Shown: positions 12,370-24,955 of the stretch, in pieces
How the letters are laid out: the number at the start of each line of letters is the position of its first letter
How positions within the stretch are numbered: position 1 is the first letter of the stretch
Source of the DNA: Bettongia penicillata ogilbyi
Lineage: Eukaryota > Chordata > Mammalia > Diprotodontia > Potoroidae
DNA length: 64,000 nt
Direction of reading: 5' to 3'
Assembly: GCA_023548195.1 (NCBI GenBank)
Contig: JAJHZJ010000311.1
Location: forward strand, 4,115,919 to 4,179,918
Made by a program: the position numbers and the translations under genes
The notes under the pieces: model-generated
Databases searched by the model: none
What the model was told of the DNA's origin: nothing
What the model saw: the letters and a program-made list of their open reading frames with translations, nothing else

Positions 12370-12680
12370 CTTATGGAGGTGGTGATTGTCCTTTGTTCTC
12401 TAAGAGAACCAAACTGACATCACTATGTCAAAGTCAAGTTACAATGCTCTGACTGGGGCTGATCAGACCAATATAAACTCAGAATGCTCTACTACAGGTC
12501 AGGCACAAATAGTCCATGTGAACATCTGAGGTAGGTTCTCTTGAATCTGGACTGAGCTGAAAGAAGCAACATGGTGCACAAGGCCCAGGTGAGGGGGTAG
12601 AGCATTCCAGGCACAGAAGAAACCCTGTTCCAGGACACCAAGGCAGGAGATAGGACATCATACATGAGGATCAGTAGGTT
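12370..12680 (-). mobile_element. RTE-clade LINE 3' fragment, minus
   Basis: Matches in order the copy at 45.1-45.5 kb: 'ctgatcagaccaatat', 'gctctactacaggtcaggca', 'caaatagtccatgtgaacat'. Covers the zinc-finger end of the ORF and 3' UTR. Confidence 0.65.
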
Positions 12681-12861
12681 GACTAACTGGTAGGAATACA
12701 GCAAAGAATACCTGAGTGGGAGTGTTGTGTAATCATCTTGACTAAGTAGCAGGGACAGGATTCAAACCCAGGTCCTTTAACTCCAAATCCAATGTCCCAC
12801 TTATCTAAATTGTCACTTTTAATTAAAGTTTTCCCAAATGGGGACTCACCCAGGGATGCCA

Positions 12862-12978
12862 GGACAGCTAGGTGGCACAATGAGTAGAATGCCCAGATGG
12901 GAGTGAGACCTGAGTTCAAATACTGCCTCAGACACATACTAACTGTATGATCCTGGGCAAGTCATTTAACCCTGGTCA
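12862..12978 (+). mobile_element. CORE-SINE, 5' two thirds
   Basis: 'ggacagctaggtggcacaat', 'gacctgagttcaaatactgc' and 'gatcctgggcaagtcattta': head and core of the marsupial MIR-like SINE. Confidence 0.85.
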
Positions 12979-13004
12979 ATAATTTCAACAAGCAGTTATT
13001 CTAT

Positions 13005-13150
13005 TAAAGGAAACTCATTATGTCCCAAGATGGCCCATTCAATTTTAGGTTAGCTTTAACTGTTAGGAATTTTTCCCTATATTACACCTAAATCTGTCTC
13101 TGTAACTTCCACCTAGTGTTTGAATCTAATCCCATTACAATATTGTTTCC
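13005..13150 (-). mobile_element. L3/CR1 3' fragment, minus
   Basis: 'ttaggaatttttccctatat' and 'aacttccacctagtgtttg' correspond in reverse to the CR1/L3 C-terminal segment. 13,151-13,940 is otherwise unassigned. Confidence 0.55.
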
Positions 13151-13542
13151 ATATAATATTTCTGAATTTTTTTTCCTAGTTCTTTCTTCTGGCTAGGTAA
13201 TCTGTCAATTATCATTTCTGTTTCTGACTCCACCAATCTTTATTTAAATATTCATTATGCTTCCTTCACTGCCCCCAGCTTTAGTGACTTAAATATCCTC
13301 ATGTGAATCTATCTCCTTAATATTCAGTGCCACTTTACACCATTACTCTCTTTTATATAGTTTATTATTTTTCAGTAAGTAACCCTACTAGAACTAATTC
13401 CAATCATGGTTGCCACACCACCAAGTCTCAGTAATACCTGTCAGATCCAGGTAGCCTCCTTAAATAAGGTCTCTCACACCTTGTTTGGTACCCACACACA
13501 GGAAGTCTTTGTTGCCATCTGAAAAGATGGATATCACTGCTG

Positions 13543-13548
<6 letters not shown>

Positions 13549-13574
<26 letters not shown>
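13549..13574. repeat. Poly-T run
   Basis: About 26 consecutive T, possibly the tail of a decayed minus-strand retroposon; no body recognised. Confidence 0.8.
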
Positions 13575-13577
<3 letters not shown>

Positions 13578-13969
13578 ATTCCATTTCTGTGAATTTCTAA
13601 ACTACACTCCTATTTTTCTTCCTACATTATAGCTACTCTTTAAGGTGAAAATGGGGTACATTTAGGTAGTTCTCTTTCCCCTTTCTTTTTCAGTGGCTAA
13701 ATCCATTTTGATTAAATGTACAAGGCTCCAAGCAAATATATTTTCAGTGGGTACTGTTATCCATGGTCAAGAATTCATCATTCCTATGTTTAAGTTGTGG
13801 ACCAGAAATCTAAATTCTATTTTCAGACACTATCTTCCTAACCAGCTGTTCATTTTCGAAATCTTCCTCTCTTATCTGAAGCCCTTGCCTTCAAACAGGC
13901 AGTTCTCAAAAGAAGCAAATGAGGTTATCTAAAGCTATAAGAAAGAAAAATGTTTTTTAAAATCACTTA

Positions 13970-14622
13970 TAACTAGATAAATGCATAATTCAAGAAATTC
14001 TGAGATTCTACATCACACTCAATAAATTGGTAAAAACAACAAAAATGGAAAATGATAAATGTTGGAGGGGCTAAAAGGAAATGGGCACAAACACACTGAT
14101 TGTGTATCCAGTGGACCTATGAATGGGTATAATCATTCTGGAAAGCAATTTGGAATTACTATAACACTGCTGGACCAAAAGAGATTTGAAAAAAAAAAAA
14201 AAGAAAGGGGTCCTCTACATACAAAAATATTTATAGCAACTCTTTTTCTGGTAGTAAAAAACTAGAACCTATGGGGATATCCATCAATTGGAAAAAGTGG
14301 TATGTGGTATATGATAAAATAACACTGTGCTTTAAGAAATGAAGAAAATAGATGATTTCAAAAAAAATACAAAATGATTTATATGAAGAGTGAAATAAGC
14401 ACACTCAGAAAAAAATATTTTAAAATATTACAAAAACAATTTTGAAGACTGATCATCTGATGAAAATGAAATTCACAGAACCAGGAAAACAATTTACACA
14501 ATAACAACACTATTATAAAGACAACTTTCAGTATGATACAACAATCTCAATGGGTAGGGAAGGGGCAGGAGGAAGTAAATTTGGAACTCAAATTTTTTTC
14601 AAAAATGAATGTTAGAAATAAT
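13970..14622 (+). mobile_element. Old L1 3' end
   Basis: 'aaatgataaatgttggaggg', 'tatttatagcaactcttttt', 'ccatcaattggaaaaagtgg' and a 3' UTR ending 'gaatgttagaaataat', the usual L1 ORF2 C-terminal and 3' UTR order. Half-L1 copy B inserted directly at its end. Confidence 0.7.
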
Positions 14623-15378
14623 AATTCTAGAAGATGGTGGAGTAGAAAGACTCACGTATGCTAGCTCCGAACCCACAGCCCATAAATTTCCTGTAAAAAG
14701 AACCCCCCACAAATTCTGGAGCAGTACAAGCCACGCAGCAACGCAGTGGAGGAGATTTCCATTCCAGAGAGCCCTGAAAAACCGACCCCAAAGGTCCATC
14801 GAGCACCGGACAGCGGAGCCCAGCCCTACCCTACCCTGGCCACGCAGCCCCAAGAGAAGCAGATCTGAGCAGGCTTCAGGGACGGAATCTCCGGCGGCCG
14901 CAAAGGTCCCTCCACCCACAGGTGCTACAGGTCAGTGAGAGAGACTTCTGGGCTGGCCGAGAGGGGAGTGGGGTGTCTCCATAACTCAGGCCCCCTCAGG
15001 AGGCAGCAGCAGAGGCAGCGGAGGTCAGGGGCTCCCAGAGCAGACAGGACCTCAGATCCATTACAGAAGGCCTCTGCATAAACCCCCTGAGGGAACTAAG
15101 CCTGGGAGGCGGCCCTGCCCTCACCTGAGCACCAGAATTTAAGCTCACATTGAATAGCAGCCCCTCCGGCTGCTGAAAGCCCTGAGGCTGGGGAGCAGTA
15201 TTTGAATCTCAGACCCCAAGCATTACCTGGGCGGATCTAGACAGGAGTGGAGAGGAATTTCAGAAGTCAAGTAACTGGCTGGGAAAATGCCCAGAAAAGG
15301 GAAGAAAAATAAGACTATAGAAGGCTACTTTCTTGGTGAACAGATGTTTCCCCCTTTCATTTATGATGAGGAGGAACA

Positions 15379-16385
15379 ATGCTTACCATCAAGGAAAGAC
15401 ATAGAAGTCAAGGCCTCTGTACCCAAACATCTGAAATAGATATCCAATGGGCTCAGGCCATGGAAGAGCTCAAAAAGGATTTTGAAAATCAAGTTAGACA
15501 GGTGGAGGAAAAACTGGGAAGAGAAATGAGAGAGATGCAAGAAAAGCATGAAAAACGGGTCAATACCTTGCTAAAGGAGACCCAAAAAAATGCTGAAGAA
15601 AATAACACCTTGAAAAATAGGCTCACTCAATTGGCAAAAGAGGTTCAAAAAGCCAATGAGGAGAAGAATGCTTTCAAAAGCAGAATTAGACAAATGGAAA
15701 AAGAGGTTCAAAACCTCACTGAAGAAAATAGTTGTCTCAAAATTAGAATGGAACAGATGGAGGCTAATGACTTTCTGAGAAACCAAGAAATCACAAAACA
15801 AAACCAAAAGAATGAAAAAATTGAAGATCATGTGAAATATCTCATTGGAAAACAACTGACCTGGAAAATGCATCCAGGAGAGACAATTCAAAAATTATGG
15901 GACTACCTGAAAGTCATGATCAAAAAAGGAGCCTAGACATCATCTTCCATGAAAGTATTGAGGAAAACTGCCCTGATATTCTACAACCAGAGGGCAAAAT
16001 AAGTATTGAAAGAATCCATCGATCACCGCCTGAAAGAGATCCAAAAAGAGAAACTCCTAGGGACATTGTGGCCAAATTCCAGAATTCCCAGGTCAAGGAG
16101 AAAATCTTGCAAGCAGCTAGAAAGAAACAATTCCAGTACTGTGGAAATACAATCAGGATAACTCAAGATCTAGCAGCTTCTACATTAAGGGATCGAAGGG
16201 CGTGGAATAGGATATTCCAGAAGTCAAAGGAACTAGCACTCAAACCAAGAATCACCTACCCAGCAAAACTGAGTATAATACTTCAGGGGAAAATATGGTC
16301 TCTCAATGAAACAGAGGACTTTCAAGCATTCTTGATGAAAAGACCAGAGCTGAAAAGAAAATCTGACTTTCAAATACAAGAATGA
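15379..16385 (+). pseudogene. L1-type ORF1 of half-L1 copy B, one frameshift
   Basis: First frame 15,379-15,936: long coiled coil (EELKKDFENQVRQVEEKLGR, then repeated KEVQK/KEVQNL heptads, MEQMEANDFLRNQEITKQ). Second frame, open to 16,385: GLPESHDQKRSLDI, ERIHRSPPERDPKRETPRDI, KEKILQAARKKQFQYCGN, RITQDLAASTLRDRRAWNRI and TYPAKLSIILQGKIWSLN, i.e. RRM and C-terminal domain of L1 ORF1p (an RNA-binding trimeric chaperone). The frames part near 15,845-15,855, where an A run looks one base short; apart from that no stop was seen. Not a host gene. Confidence 0.8.
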
Positions 16386-16518
16386 GAAGAAGCATGAAAA
16401 AGTAAACAGCAAGGAGAAGTCATAACAGACTTACCAAAGGTGAACTGTTAACATTCCTACATGGAAAGACAATATTTGTAACTCTTAAAACTTTTCAGTA
16501 TCTGGGTAGTTGGTGGGA

Positions 16519-16585
16519 CCACACACACACACACACACACGCGCGCGCACACACACACACGTACACACATGCACGCGCACACATA
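16519..16585. repeat. AC/GC microsatellite
   Basis: ACn with an internal GCGCGCGC block, in the 3' UTR of half-L1 copy B. Confidence 0.9.
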
Positions 16586-17599
16586 CAGAGACAGAGAGCA
16601 CAGAGTGAATTGAATAGGATGGGACCATATCTTAAAAGAAATTAAGGTAAATGGTGAGAGAGAAATGTAGTGGGAGGAAAGAGGGTGAAATGGAATGGGG
16701 TAAATTATCTCTCATTCAAGAGGCAAGTAGGAGACTTTTTAGTGGAGGGAAAAAGAGGAGAGCTGAGAAAAAAACAAGAACTTTACCCTCATCACATTCA
16801 ACTAAAGAAAGTAATAAAATGCACACTCATTTTGGTATGAAAACCTATCTTACAATACAGGAAAGTGGGGGAGAAGGAGATAAGCAAGGTGGGGGGCATG
16901 ATGGAAGGGAGGGCAATGGGAGGAGGGAGCAATTTGAAGTCAACACTCTTGGGGAAGGACAGGATCAAAAGACAGAATAGAAACAATGGGGGGCAGGATA
17001 GGATGTTGGGAAATACAGTTAGTCTTACACAACACAACTATTATCGAAGTCATTTGCAAAACTACACAGATAGGCCTTATATTGAATTGCCTGCCTTCCC
17101 AAAGGGAATGGGTGGGTAGGGAGGGATGGGGAGAATTTGGAAGTCAAAGTTTTAGGAACAACTGTTTAGTATTGTTCTTGCTACTAGGAATTAAGAAATA
17201 CAGTTAATGGGGAATAGAAAGTCATCTGGCCCTACAGGACAAAAGAGAAGATGGGGACAAGAGAAGGGAGGGATGATAGAAGAGAGGGCAGATTGGTGAT
17301 AGGGAAAATTAGATTGCTCAGTCTATTGGGGTGGGGGCAGGGGAGAAAAGGGGAGAAAATTTGGAACCTAGTATTTTGTGAAAATGAATGTAAAAAGTTA
17401 AATAAATAAATTTTTATTTAAAAAAATGTTCCTAATAAACTGTTAATTAAGAAAAAAAAAGAAAAAGAAAAAGAACTGATAACCAGAAGCCTGCATAGAA
17501 TAGTTTTACATATATTTATAAATCTATGTCAAATGGTGACCTCTTTAATGTAAGGTGTCAAGGGAGGAAGAGATATAGTTTGGAACTTAAAATGTAACC

Positions 17600-18090
17600 A
17601 AAAAATTGGGGGGAAAAAGTCCATTTGAGATCTTAACCCAATTCCAGAAAAGAAAACTGATCTATAGCTGCAAAGGAATAAGTGAGAAAAATTCCTAATC
17701 TTGATGGATTCGCAGGAGAATTGTATTAATCTTTTAAAGAATAATTAGCACCAATACTTCACAAAGTATTCCTGAAAGTTGAGAAAGCACTCAACCAGAA
17801 TTCTTTTATGAGATAAATAGAGTTCTAATACCTAGACTAGGAAAAGATAAAACATAGAAGGAAAATCATAGGACAGTATCATTAATGAATGTTGATTCAA
17901 AATTTTTAAGCAAAACCCTGCCAAATAGACTAAAGTGATTTATCCAAGAAATCATTCATTATGATCCAAGGAGGATTTATACCAGGGATATGAGGATGAT
18001 TCAGCATTAGGAAAATAATCAACATAACTGATCATATTAAAAATCAAATCATTTAAAACCAGATAGTCATTCTCAATAGATGAAGAAAAG
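17600..18090 (+). mobile_element. L1 ORF2 reverse-transcriptase fragment, left part
   Basis: Decayed RT region ('cctaatcttgatggattcgc', 'caaggaggatttataccagg', 'aatcaacataactgatcata'). Continues at 18,779 after an interruption by a younger L1. Confidence 0.75.
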
Positions 18091-18761
18091 TATTTTTGTA
18101 CATGTGGGACCCCTTTCCCATTTTTATGATCTCTTTGGGATATCACATGTACAAAAATATTTGTAGCAGCTATCTTTGTGGTGGCCAAGAACTGGAAATC
18201 AAGGGGATGCCCATTAATTGGAGAATGGCTGAACAAACTGTGTTATATGGATGCAGTGGAATACTATTGTGCTATAAAAAATGAATAGGAAGACTTCAGA
18301 GAGGCCTGGAAGGACTTACATGAACTGGTGCTGAGTGAAAGAAGCAGAACCAGGAGAACTTTGTGCACAGTAACAATCACAATGTGTAAGGAATTTTTCT
18401 GGTAGACTTAGCCCTTCACAGCAATTGTGCAAGGACCTAAAACATTCCCAATGGACTGAGTCAAAATGCCTTCCACATTCAGAGAAAGAACCATGGAATT
18501 GGATCACAGAACGAAGCAGAATATTTTCTCTTGTGTTATGTTTTGGTTTGGTTTTTCTCATGGTTTCTCCCATTCATTTTAATTCTTCTATGCAACATGA
18601 CTAAGGTGAAAATGTATTTCATAAGAATGTACATGTAGAACCCATATAAGATTGCATGTTGTCTTGGGGAGGGAAGGGGTAAACTGGGCGAGGGAGGGGG
18701 AAAAACATCTAAGACTTATGAAAGTGATTGTAGAAAACTGAAAACAAATTAATTTTTTAAA
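18091..18761 (+). mobile_element. 5'-inverted (twin-primed) L1 3' end inserted in older L1
   Basis: Direct part about 18,143-18,761: ORF2 C-terminus, 3' UTR, A-rich end 'aattaattttttaaaa'. The first 52 bases (18,091-18,142) are the same L1 region in opposite orientation. Flanked by a target duplication: AATAGATGAAGAAAAG at 18,075-18,090 and AATAGACGAAGAAAAAG at 18,762-18,778. A perfect 16-bp inverted repeat (TATTTTTGTACATGTG, 18,091-18,106; complement 18,144-18,159) marks the inversion junction. Confidence 0.85.
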
Positions 18762-18778
18762 AATAGACGAAGAAAAAG

Positions 18779-19262
18779 CTTTAAAAGTGCAGAACTCTCT
18801 TATGCTAAAAACTCCATGAAGTATAGGCATAGAGGGATCATTTTTAATATCACAAAAAGCATCTATCTAAAACCAAAAGTAAGCACCAAGTACAATGGGG
18901 ATACACTAGAATCTCAATACATACTGGAGTGAAGCAAGGATGCCCATTCTGGCCACTATTATTTTACATAGTTCTGGAAATGCCAAGAACAGCAATAGGA
19001 TAAAAGAGAAAATAAAGGCATAAAGTTAAGTAAAGAGATAAAATTATTCTTTTTTGCTGATGGTAAGATGGTATACTTGTAAAATTCAGAGGGAATAAGC
19101 AAGAACACTAATTGAGACAATTAACAGGTACAGCAAATTTGCAGGCTACAAAATAAACCCTCAAAAATCAATGGCATTTCTAATAATAAGACCCAGGAAG
19201 CAAAAATAGAAAAGAATACCCCATTCAAATAACTATAAAATGGGTAAAATATCTAGAGATTG
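18779..19262 (+). mobile_element. L1 ORF2 reverse-transcriptase fragment, right part
   Basis: Resumes after the nested L1: 'gggatacactagaatctcaa', 'gaagcaaggatgcccattct', then the decayed catalytic region 'ttttgctgatggtaagatgg'. 19,263-19,660 shows nothing recognisable. Confidence 0.75.
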
Positions 19263-19664
19263 ACTTGCATGTGTTTTTGGACTTTTTTAATATTATCAGT
19301 TTATGCTGACTTTTTTTCCCCTCTAAAAAAATACTATTAGGATGATTCTCTGGAGGGTGCAGGGAAGGAGGAAAAATATTGAGGATAACTATGATCATGT
19401 AAGAAACAGGAGACATGAATAAAAACCTATTTTTAAAAAGAAAATATACAGAAAATACTTGGTACATTAAAAGAAAGTAACTATATGAGATAAAGATCAA
19501 GGAGAAAATGGAGAAAAAGAATCCTGAGGAACACTAACATTTAAGGGTTTCAAAAGGAGATCCAAGAAAATCAGAAATGGAACAGTTAAAAGGAGGAAAA
19601 TCAGAGGATAATAAATAGATTATGGAAGTTATATAGCAGGAGGTAGACAACAATTCACACAGCT

Positions 19665-20180
19665 AGAGCTTTATGATTTACAAAGCATCTACCTTAGAAC
19701 AACCCTTGGAGTTGGCTACTATAAAGATCATTCCTATTAGAAATAAGGAAACTGAGGTATAGGAAGGTTAAAATTAATTCTCAAGTTACCTTAGCTTGTA
19801 AATGGCACCAAAAGTACCAGAAGCCCAGAGCTTTTACCAGCTAGACATTGGTAAGCTTCTCTCCAATCTTCTACCATGTAAGAAGGGCACAGGGAAAATT
19901 CACCTTATCATTTCCCACCCTATGAGTCTCCAGAGCCTCATCGTTCTGCAAGATGAAATCAACTCTACAACTCATACCTCCTCAAATCATTTCCTCCCAT
20001 CCTCTTTACCTCATTTGATCCTCACAATATACTAGTGAGATAGGAAATATCCCTACTTTACAGATCAAAAAATAGCTACAGAGAAGTGAAGTGACTTGTC
20101 ACATAGCTATTAAATATCTAAAGAAAGATCCAGATTTTATCTCCAGCATCCTATCCACTGGATCCACCTAACTGCATATT
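19665..20180 (-). mobile_element. Two MIR-type SINE fragments, minus
   Basis: About 19,665-19,850 ('caaagcatctaccttagaac', 'aaataaggaaactgaggtat') and about 20,000-20,180 ('ttgatcctcacaatatacta', 'gaagtgacttgtcacatagc', 'atcctatccactggatccac'). Both old. The stretch 20,180-21,897 holds only weak L2-like sequence (about 20,230-20,430) and otherwise nothing I can name. Confidence 0.6.
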
Positions 20181-21896
20181 ACTAGAGTTAAATATAAAGC
20201 CTAACCAGATCATTCCAACTCACCTTGTTCAATCCTTTTTCTGAAGGAAGTACAGTACTTCTTATCCAAATCCCTCATTTTGGTACTTTATCATATGTGT
20301 TATGTAAATGGTTGTATATTTGCTTTTTTCTCTCCCAATAAGATTACTGGTTACTTAGGAGAGGCACCACACTTTAATTTCCATTTTTACTGTGAACTTA
20401 GTCATTAACAAACATTAACGTTTCAACATATGACTTGCTTCCTATCTGTATCCTACCACCAAAGGATCTGGTATGGTGTCATACAGTAAAGGATGATTGA
20501 ATTTTGTTTCCATACACATTATATGAAACCTAAGAAGTCAAACTGATGGCAAACTGATGGTAGTAGAAGGGGAGTGGAGAATGTTAATCAGCATATGTAA
20601 AGGCAGACTCCTTTTATTTCAGAGAAGGGCTTTTCCTGTGTATACAAAAATCAGGTAAGGTGTGACTCACCAAGGATGAGGCCCTTCAATCCAGAGGCTG
20701 CCTTAGATAAAGCGACTTTTTCTTCCACTCATCCCTTTTGTAAATTCTTTTAGCAATTGAAAAACTCCTTTTTCATGCTATCTGATGAAGAGACTAAAAG
20801 CATTTTTTGGCTTGGTATTTCCTTTATTGAATAAAGAATAAAGCATATGAGGATGAAAAGGGAGGAATTGAAATGTGGAAATGAGAGAAAAAAGATAGGA
20901 TGCAGACCCACAGGGAAGAGGGGTGTTTAGATGCTTTCTCTGAACCCTGACCTGATCAATGGGGTTCAGGAAGGAAATTTGAATCTGGATGGATTATAAA
21001 AAGGGTTTTTTGTAACTATCTTAAAGTGTGCTAGCATCTATGAAGTGAACTGTTAAAAGCTAAGCCACCCATCAGAAATGAAATGAAATAAAAATCTTTT
21101 CTTTTTCTAAATTCACTCATGATCAGGTGGAATTCTTGCTAAGATGATTATTTCACATGGCAATAAAAATCTATTGATAGAAAATGAATTTGCCTCTATC
21201 CATTTTAATTCAAAAAGTCTCATCAATACAGAAAACAATGCTTTATTTTTTTGCTTGAAAAATAACATCTCACTGTCTAGCCCCATCCTTACCCTGTTAA
21301 TTTTTTCTACGAATTCATGTAATTCAATCACATTTTAGGTGCATTTCACCAACATACTTATAGATAGCACAAATATGAGGCTCTGGTTCACCAAAACACA
21401 TAACAACTCCTATAAGGGCCTAAACATTCATGAACTGCTAAGAGACCAAACCAAGTACTAGGAGAAACTCAACCCAGATACTGCTGCCAGTGGATCCACT
21501 AGGATCTCAGCTATTCTTTTCCAATAACTCACTTTGACCTGCCATTTCATCCCCAATCCCATCTTTCTCCCAAAACTCAACATTTAATGTCTTTGGAAGT
21601 CCCGGATGGGCTACACAGCTGCAGACTCCAAATCACTCCCCAACTCTATAACCATCTGATCATTTTCTTGGCCTCAGTCAAAGATGACAAAACTAAAAGA
21701 CTGTGAAAGCTAAGGGGTGGTATCAAGACCTGAACAGCAATTCAAGCCACTATAAAATACAATTATGACAAATTCTACATTTATATTCTTAGTACAATAT
21801 ACCTAAAACAGGAGATTAATTCAATTATTTCTAAACATCACTCATTCAGACTATCAAAGAGTAGAACCATGAGTATTTCTGTGGAACTCTCCATTA

Positions 21897-22229
<333 letters not shown>

Positions 22230-22459
22230 CTAAAAACCAAGGAGGATATTACAGAAATACATTAAGTGGTCTATGTTTAACTTCTTCATACATCACTAAC
22301 TGAACACATTGAGAAAATATTCTTTATATACCAAGAAAATATAAAGAACCAATAAAAATGTGCAATAGAATCTTCAAAAATTCAAAAGATCTGCAATTCA
22401 TCAGTGTATTCCCTCCTCTAATAAATTTCCTTAGTAGACTAATACATGAGTTGCTATAG

Positions 22460-22605
22460 TAAACCTTCTGACACTTACTGGCTGTGTGACCTAGCTAGGT
22501 CACTTAATCTTTCAGTACTTAGAATAAAAAGTATCGCCCTGCTTTGGTAAAGTGAGTTTCCTCACTCAGGAGTTCCCCATACCAATGAAATCACAGGTCT
22601 AACTT
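22460..22605 (+). mobile_element. CORE-SINE fragment near CBL exon 2
   Basis: 'gacacttactggctgtgtga', 'gtgagtttcctcactcagga' and 'ccaatgaaatcacaggtcta'. 22,155-22,460 has no recognisable element. Confidence 0.65.
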
Positions 22606-22609
22606 CTAT

Positions 22610-24035
22610 CTTTATGAATGGAACTTACCTTACCATTTTTCACTGCTTTTTGTTAGTACTATGTAGAAATGCTGATGATTTTTTCTATTTTCATTTTGTA
22701 TATAGTTATTTTACTAAAACTATTAATCATCTCAGTTTTTTAGCCGATTTTCGGGGCTTTTCTAAGGATACCATCATGTCATCTTCAAATAGTAATAACT
22801 TCATCTCCTCCTTGCCAAAATTTATACTTTTAAATTACTTATCTGACACTATTGCTATAGCTAGCATTTCCAAAGCTATGTCAAATAAGAGTGGGTAGAG
22901 AAGCTATCTTTTCTTTATCCCTGTTTGCACTGGGAAAGCTTCTAGTTTTTCTCCACTGCAGCAATGTTAGCTCATGGACTTTGTAATATTCCCCTAACTT
23001 GCCTCCCTAGCTATAGTTCTTCACTCTCCAATCCATCCTTCACACCACTACCAGACGGATATTCTTAATGCATGTTCTTTTCTCCTCTTCCTTTAAACTA
23101 TTTCACTTGGTGAAATCATCAGCTCCCATGGATTCAATTATCTTACGTGAAAGACTCTTGACATCTGCTTATCTAGGCCATATCTCTCTCCTGACATCTT
23201 CAGCTGTCCACTGGACATCTTCAATTTGATGTCCCATTGACATCTTAAACTCAGTATGTCCAAAATTGAACTCATTATCTTTCCCCCAGAACTCTTCCCA
23301 CATACCAACTGCCCTGTTAATATTGAAGGCACCACCATCCTCCCTGTCATCCAAGCTCACAACTTAAGTGTCATTCTTGACTCCTCACCCTCTGTCAATC
23401 CCTGCAGTTTTTACTTCATCTGAAGTGTAATAGATTCTGCTCTAGCCTCTTATTTTAACTCTTTGTGTATCTTTCTGTTTCAAGTGTACTTGTTGTAAAG
23501 AATATGTTATTGGGTTGTGGTTTTTAGTCTGTTCTATTATCTTCCATTTTGTGGATGAGTTCATCCCATTTACCATTATTATTACTAAATATGTATTTAA
23601 CCAATCCGAATTCCTAGTATAAATCCAACCTGAACATAATGTTTGATCTTTGTGATGTATTATTATAATCTCCTTGCTAGAATTTAAACTTTTTTTGCTT
23701 TACTGTCCATCAGGGGAAATGGTCTATAGTTTTCTTTCCCTATTTTTGCCCTTTATGGTTTAAGTATCAAACATATATTTGTGACACAAAAGGAATTTAT
23801 TTCTATTCCTTCAAGTTTAAAGAATTATACTTATTTACTTTCTTTAAATATTGGAATTATTTTTAAAATTTTTGGTAGAATCTGATTGTAAATCCATCTG
23901 ATCCTGGGATTTTTTCTTAGGGAGCTCATCTATGACTTGTTCAATTTATTTTTCTAAAATGGGATTATTTAAACATTCCATTTCCTCTTCTGTTAATCTG
24001 GGCAATTTATATTTTGGCAAATATTTGAACTAGAC
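22610..24035 (-). mobile_element. L1 ORF2 fragments (minus) with L2 fragments between
   Basis: Minus L1 at about 22,610-22,960 ('tattgctatagctagcattt', 'agagtgggtagagaagctat') and 23,480-24,035 ('aatccatctgatcctgggat', 'tcctcttctgttaatctggg'). Between them, plus-oriented L2 pieces at about 22,965-23,095 and 23,110-23,470 ('gacatcttaaactcagtatg', 'ccaaaattgaactcattatc', 'cattcttgactcctcaccct'). Confidence 0.65.
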
Positions 24036-24039
24036 TTTA

Positions 24040-24660
24040 AAGGAAGGAAAAGATTTCAACAGCAGCAATAGAGGGACTTTCCTTTGTGGGCAAGGAAAAG
24101 AAGAAGAGAATGAGAATGGGGAATGCAGGGGTAGTTATTGTGATCTCAGATAAAGCAGAAACAAAAACAGACCTAATTAAAAGAGACAATGACAGAAAAT
24201 AACTTTTGCTAAAATGTACTACAAAACAATGAATTAATATCGATACTGAATACATATATGCACCAAGTGGCACTGCATTCAAGTTCTTGAAGGAAAAATT
24301 AAATGAGTAACAGGAAGCAATAGACAGTAAAATTATAAGGGGAGGGGGAACCTCAATTTACCTTTCTGAGACCCAGATAAATCTAACCATAAAATAAGAA
24401 TTTTGGAAAAGTTAGATCTCTAGAGAATACTGAATGGGAATAGAAAGGAGTATATCTATGTTCCTTTAAGAAGCTATGCATGGTACCTTCACAAAAACTG
24501 CCCAGGTATTAGGGTATAAAAATCTCATAAATAAATGCAGAAAAATGGAAATATTAAATCATCTTTTCTTGATCATAATGCAATAAAAATTATATTTAAT
24601 AAAGTGTCACTGGAGATGATTAAAAAATTAATTAGAAAGTAAATGAACTAATCCAAAAGG
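24040..24660 (+). mobile_element. L1 ORF2 endonuclease-region fragment
   Basis: 'ccttcacaaaaactgcccag', 'tattagggtataaaaatctc' and 'gatcataatgcaataaaaat' correspond to the L1 endonuclease end (…H.LGHK…SDHNAIK…). Decayed. Confidence 0.65.
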
Positions 24661-24784
24661 TAGATGCAAGCCATATGTTACAAGAAATTCAAGTGGATAA
24701 TGATCACTATTGATTTGGGGCCTAGGGTACACATATAAATCAGGGAAGACTTCATGAAGGAAGTAGTATTTTGTAACACTTAAA

Positions 24785-24955
24785 AGACATAAAGGAAAGA
24801 ATATTGGACTAAAAGTCAAGAGGTCTAGGTTTTAGGTTCCAACCTGTCATAAACTAGCTATATAACATTGGGTGAAATACTTTACCCCCTCTAGACCTGT
24901 TTTCACATCTGTAAAATGACCAATATAGGATCATTTCAATCTTAATATTATATAA
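24785..24955 (+). mobile_element. MIR-type SINE
   Basis: 'gaatattggactaaaagtca', 'gaggtctaggttttaggttc' and 'tcacatctgtaaaatgacca'. 24,956-25,955 holds no feature I recognise. Confidence 0.7.

Larger units (their letters stand above)
14625..17445 (+). mobile_element. Half-L1 (HAL1-type) element, copy B, near full length
   Basis: Starts 'tctagaagatggtggagtag' with a GC-rich 5' UTR of about 750 bp, ORF1 at 15,379-16,385, then directly a 3' UTR of about 1 kb with an AC/GC microsatellite and polypurine blocks, ending 'aataaatttttatttaaaaa'. No endonuclease or RT sequence lies between ORF1 and the 3' UTR, which defines the half-L1 class known from mammals. The best preserved transposon in the window. 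Confidence 0.8.

Noticed and set aside
14599..14938. About 105-codon frames on both strands
   Set aside because: They lie in the GC-rich 5' UTR of half-L1 copy B and resemble no protein.
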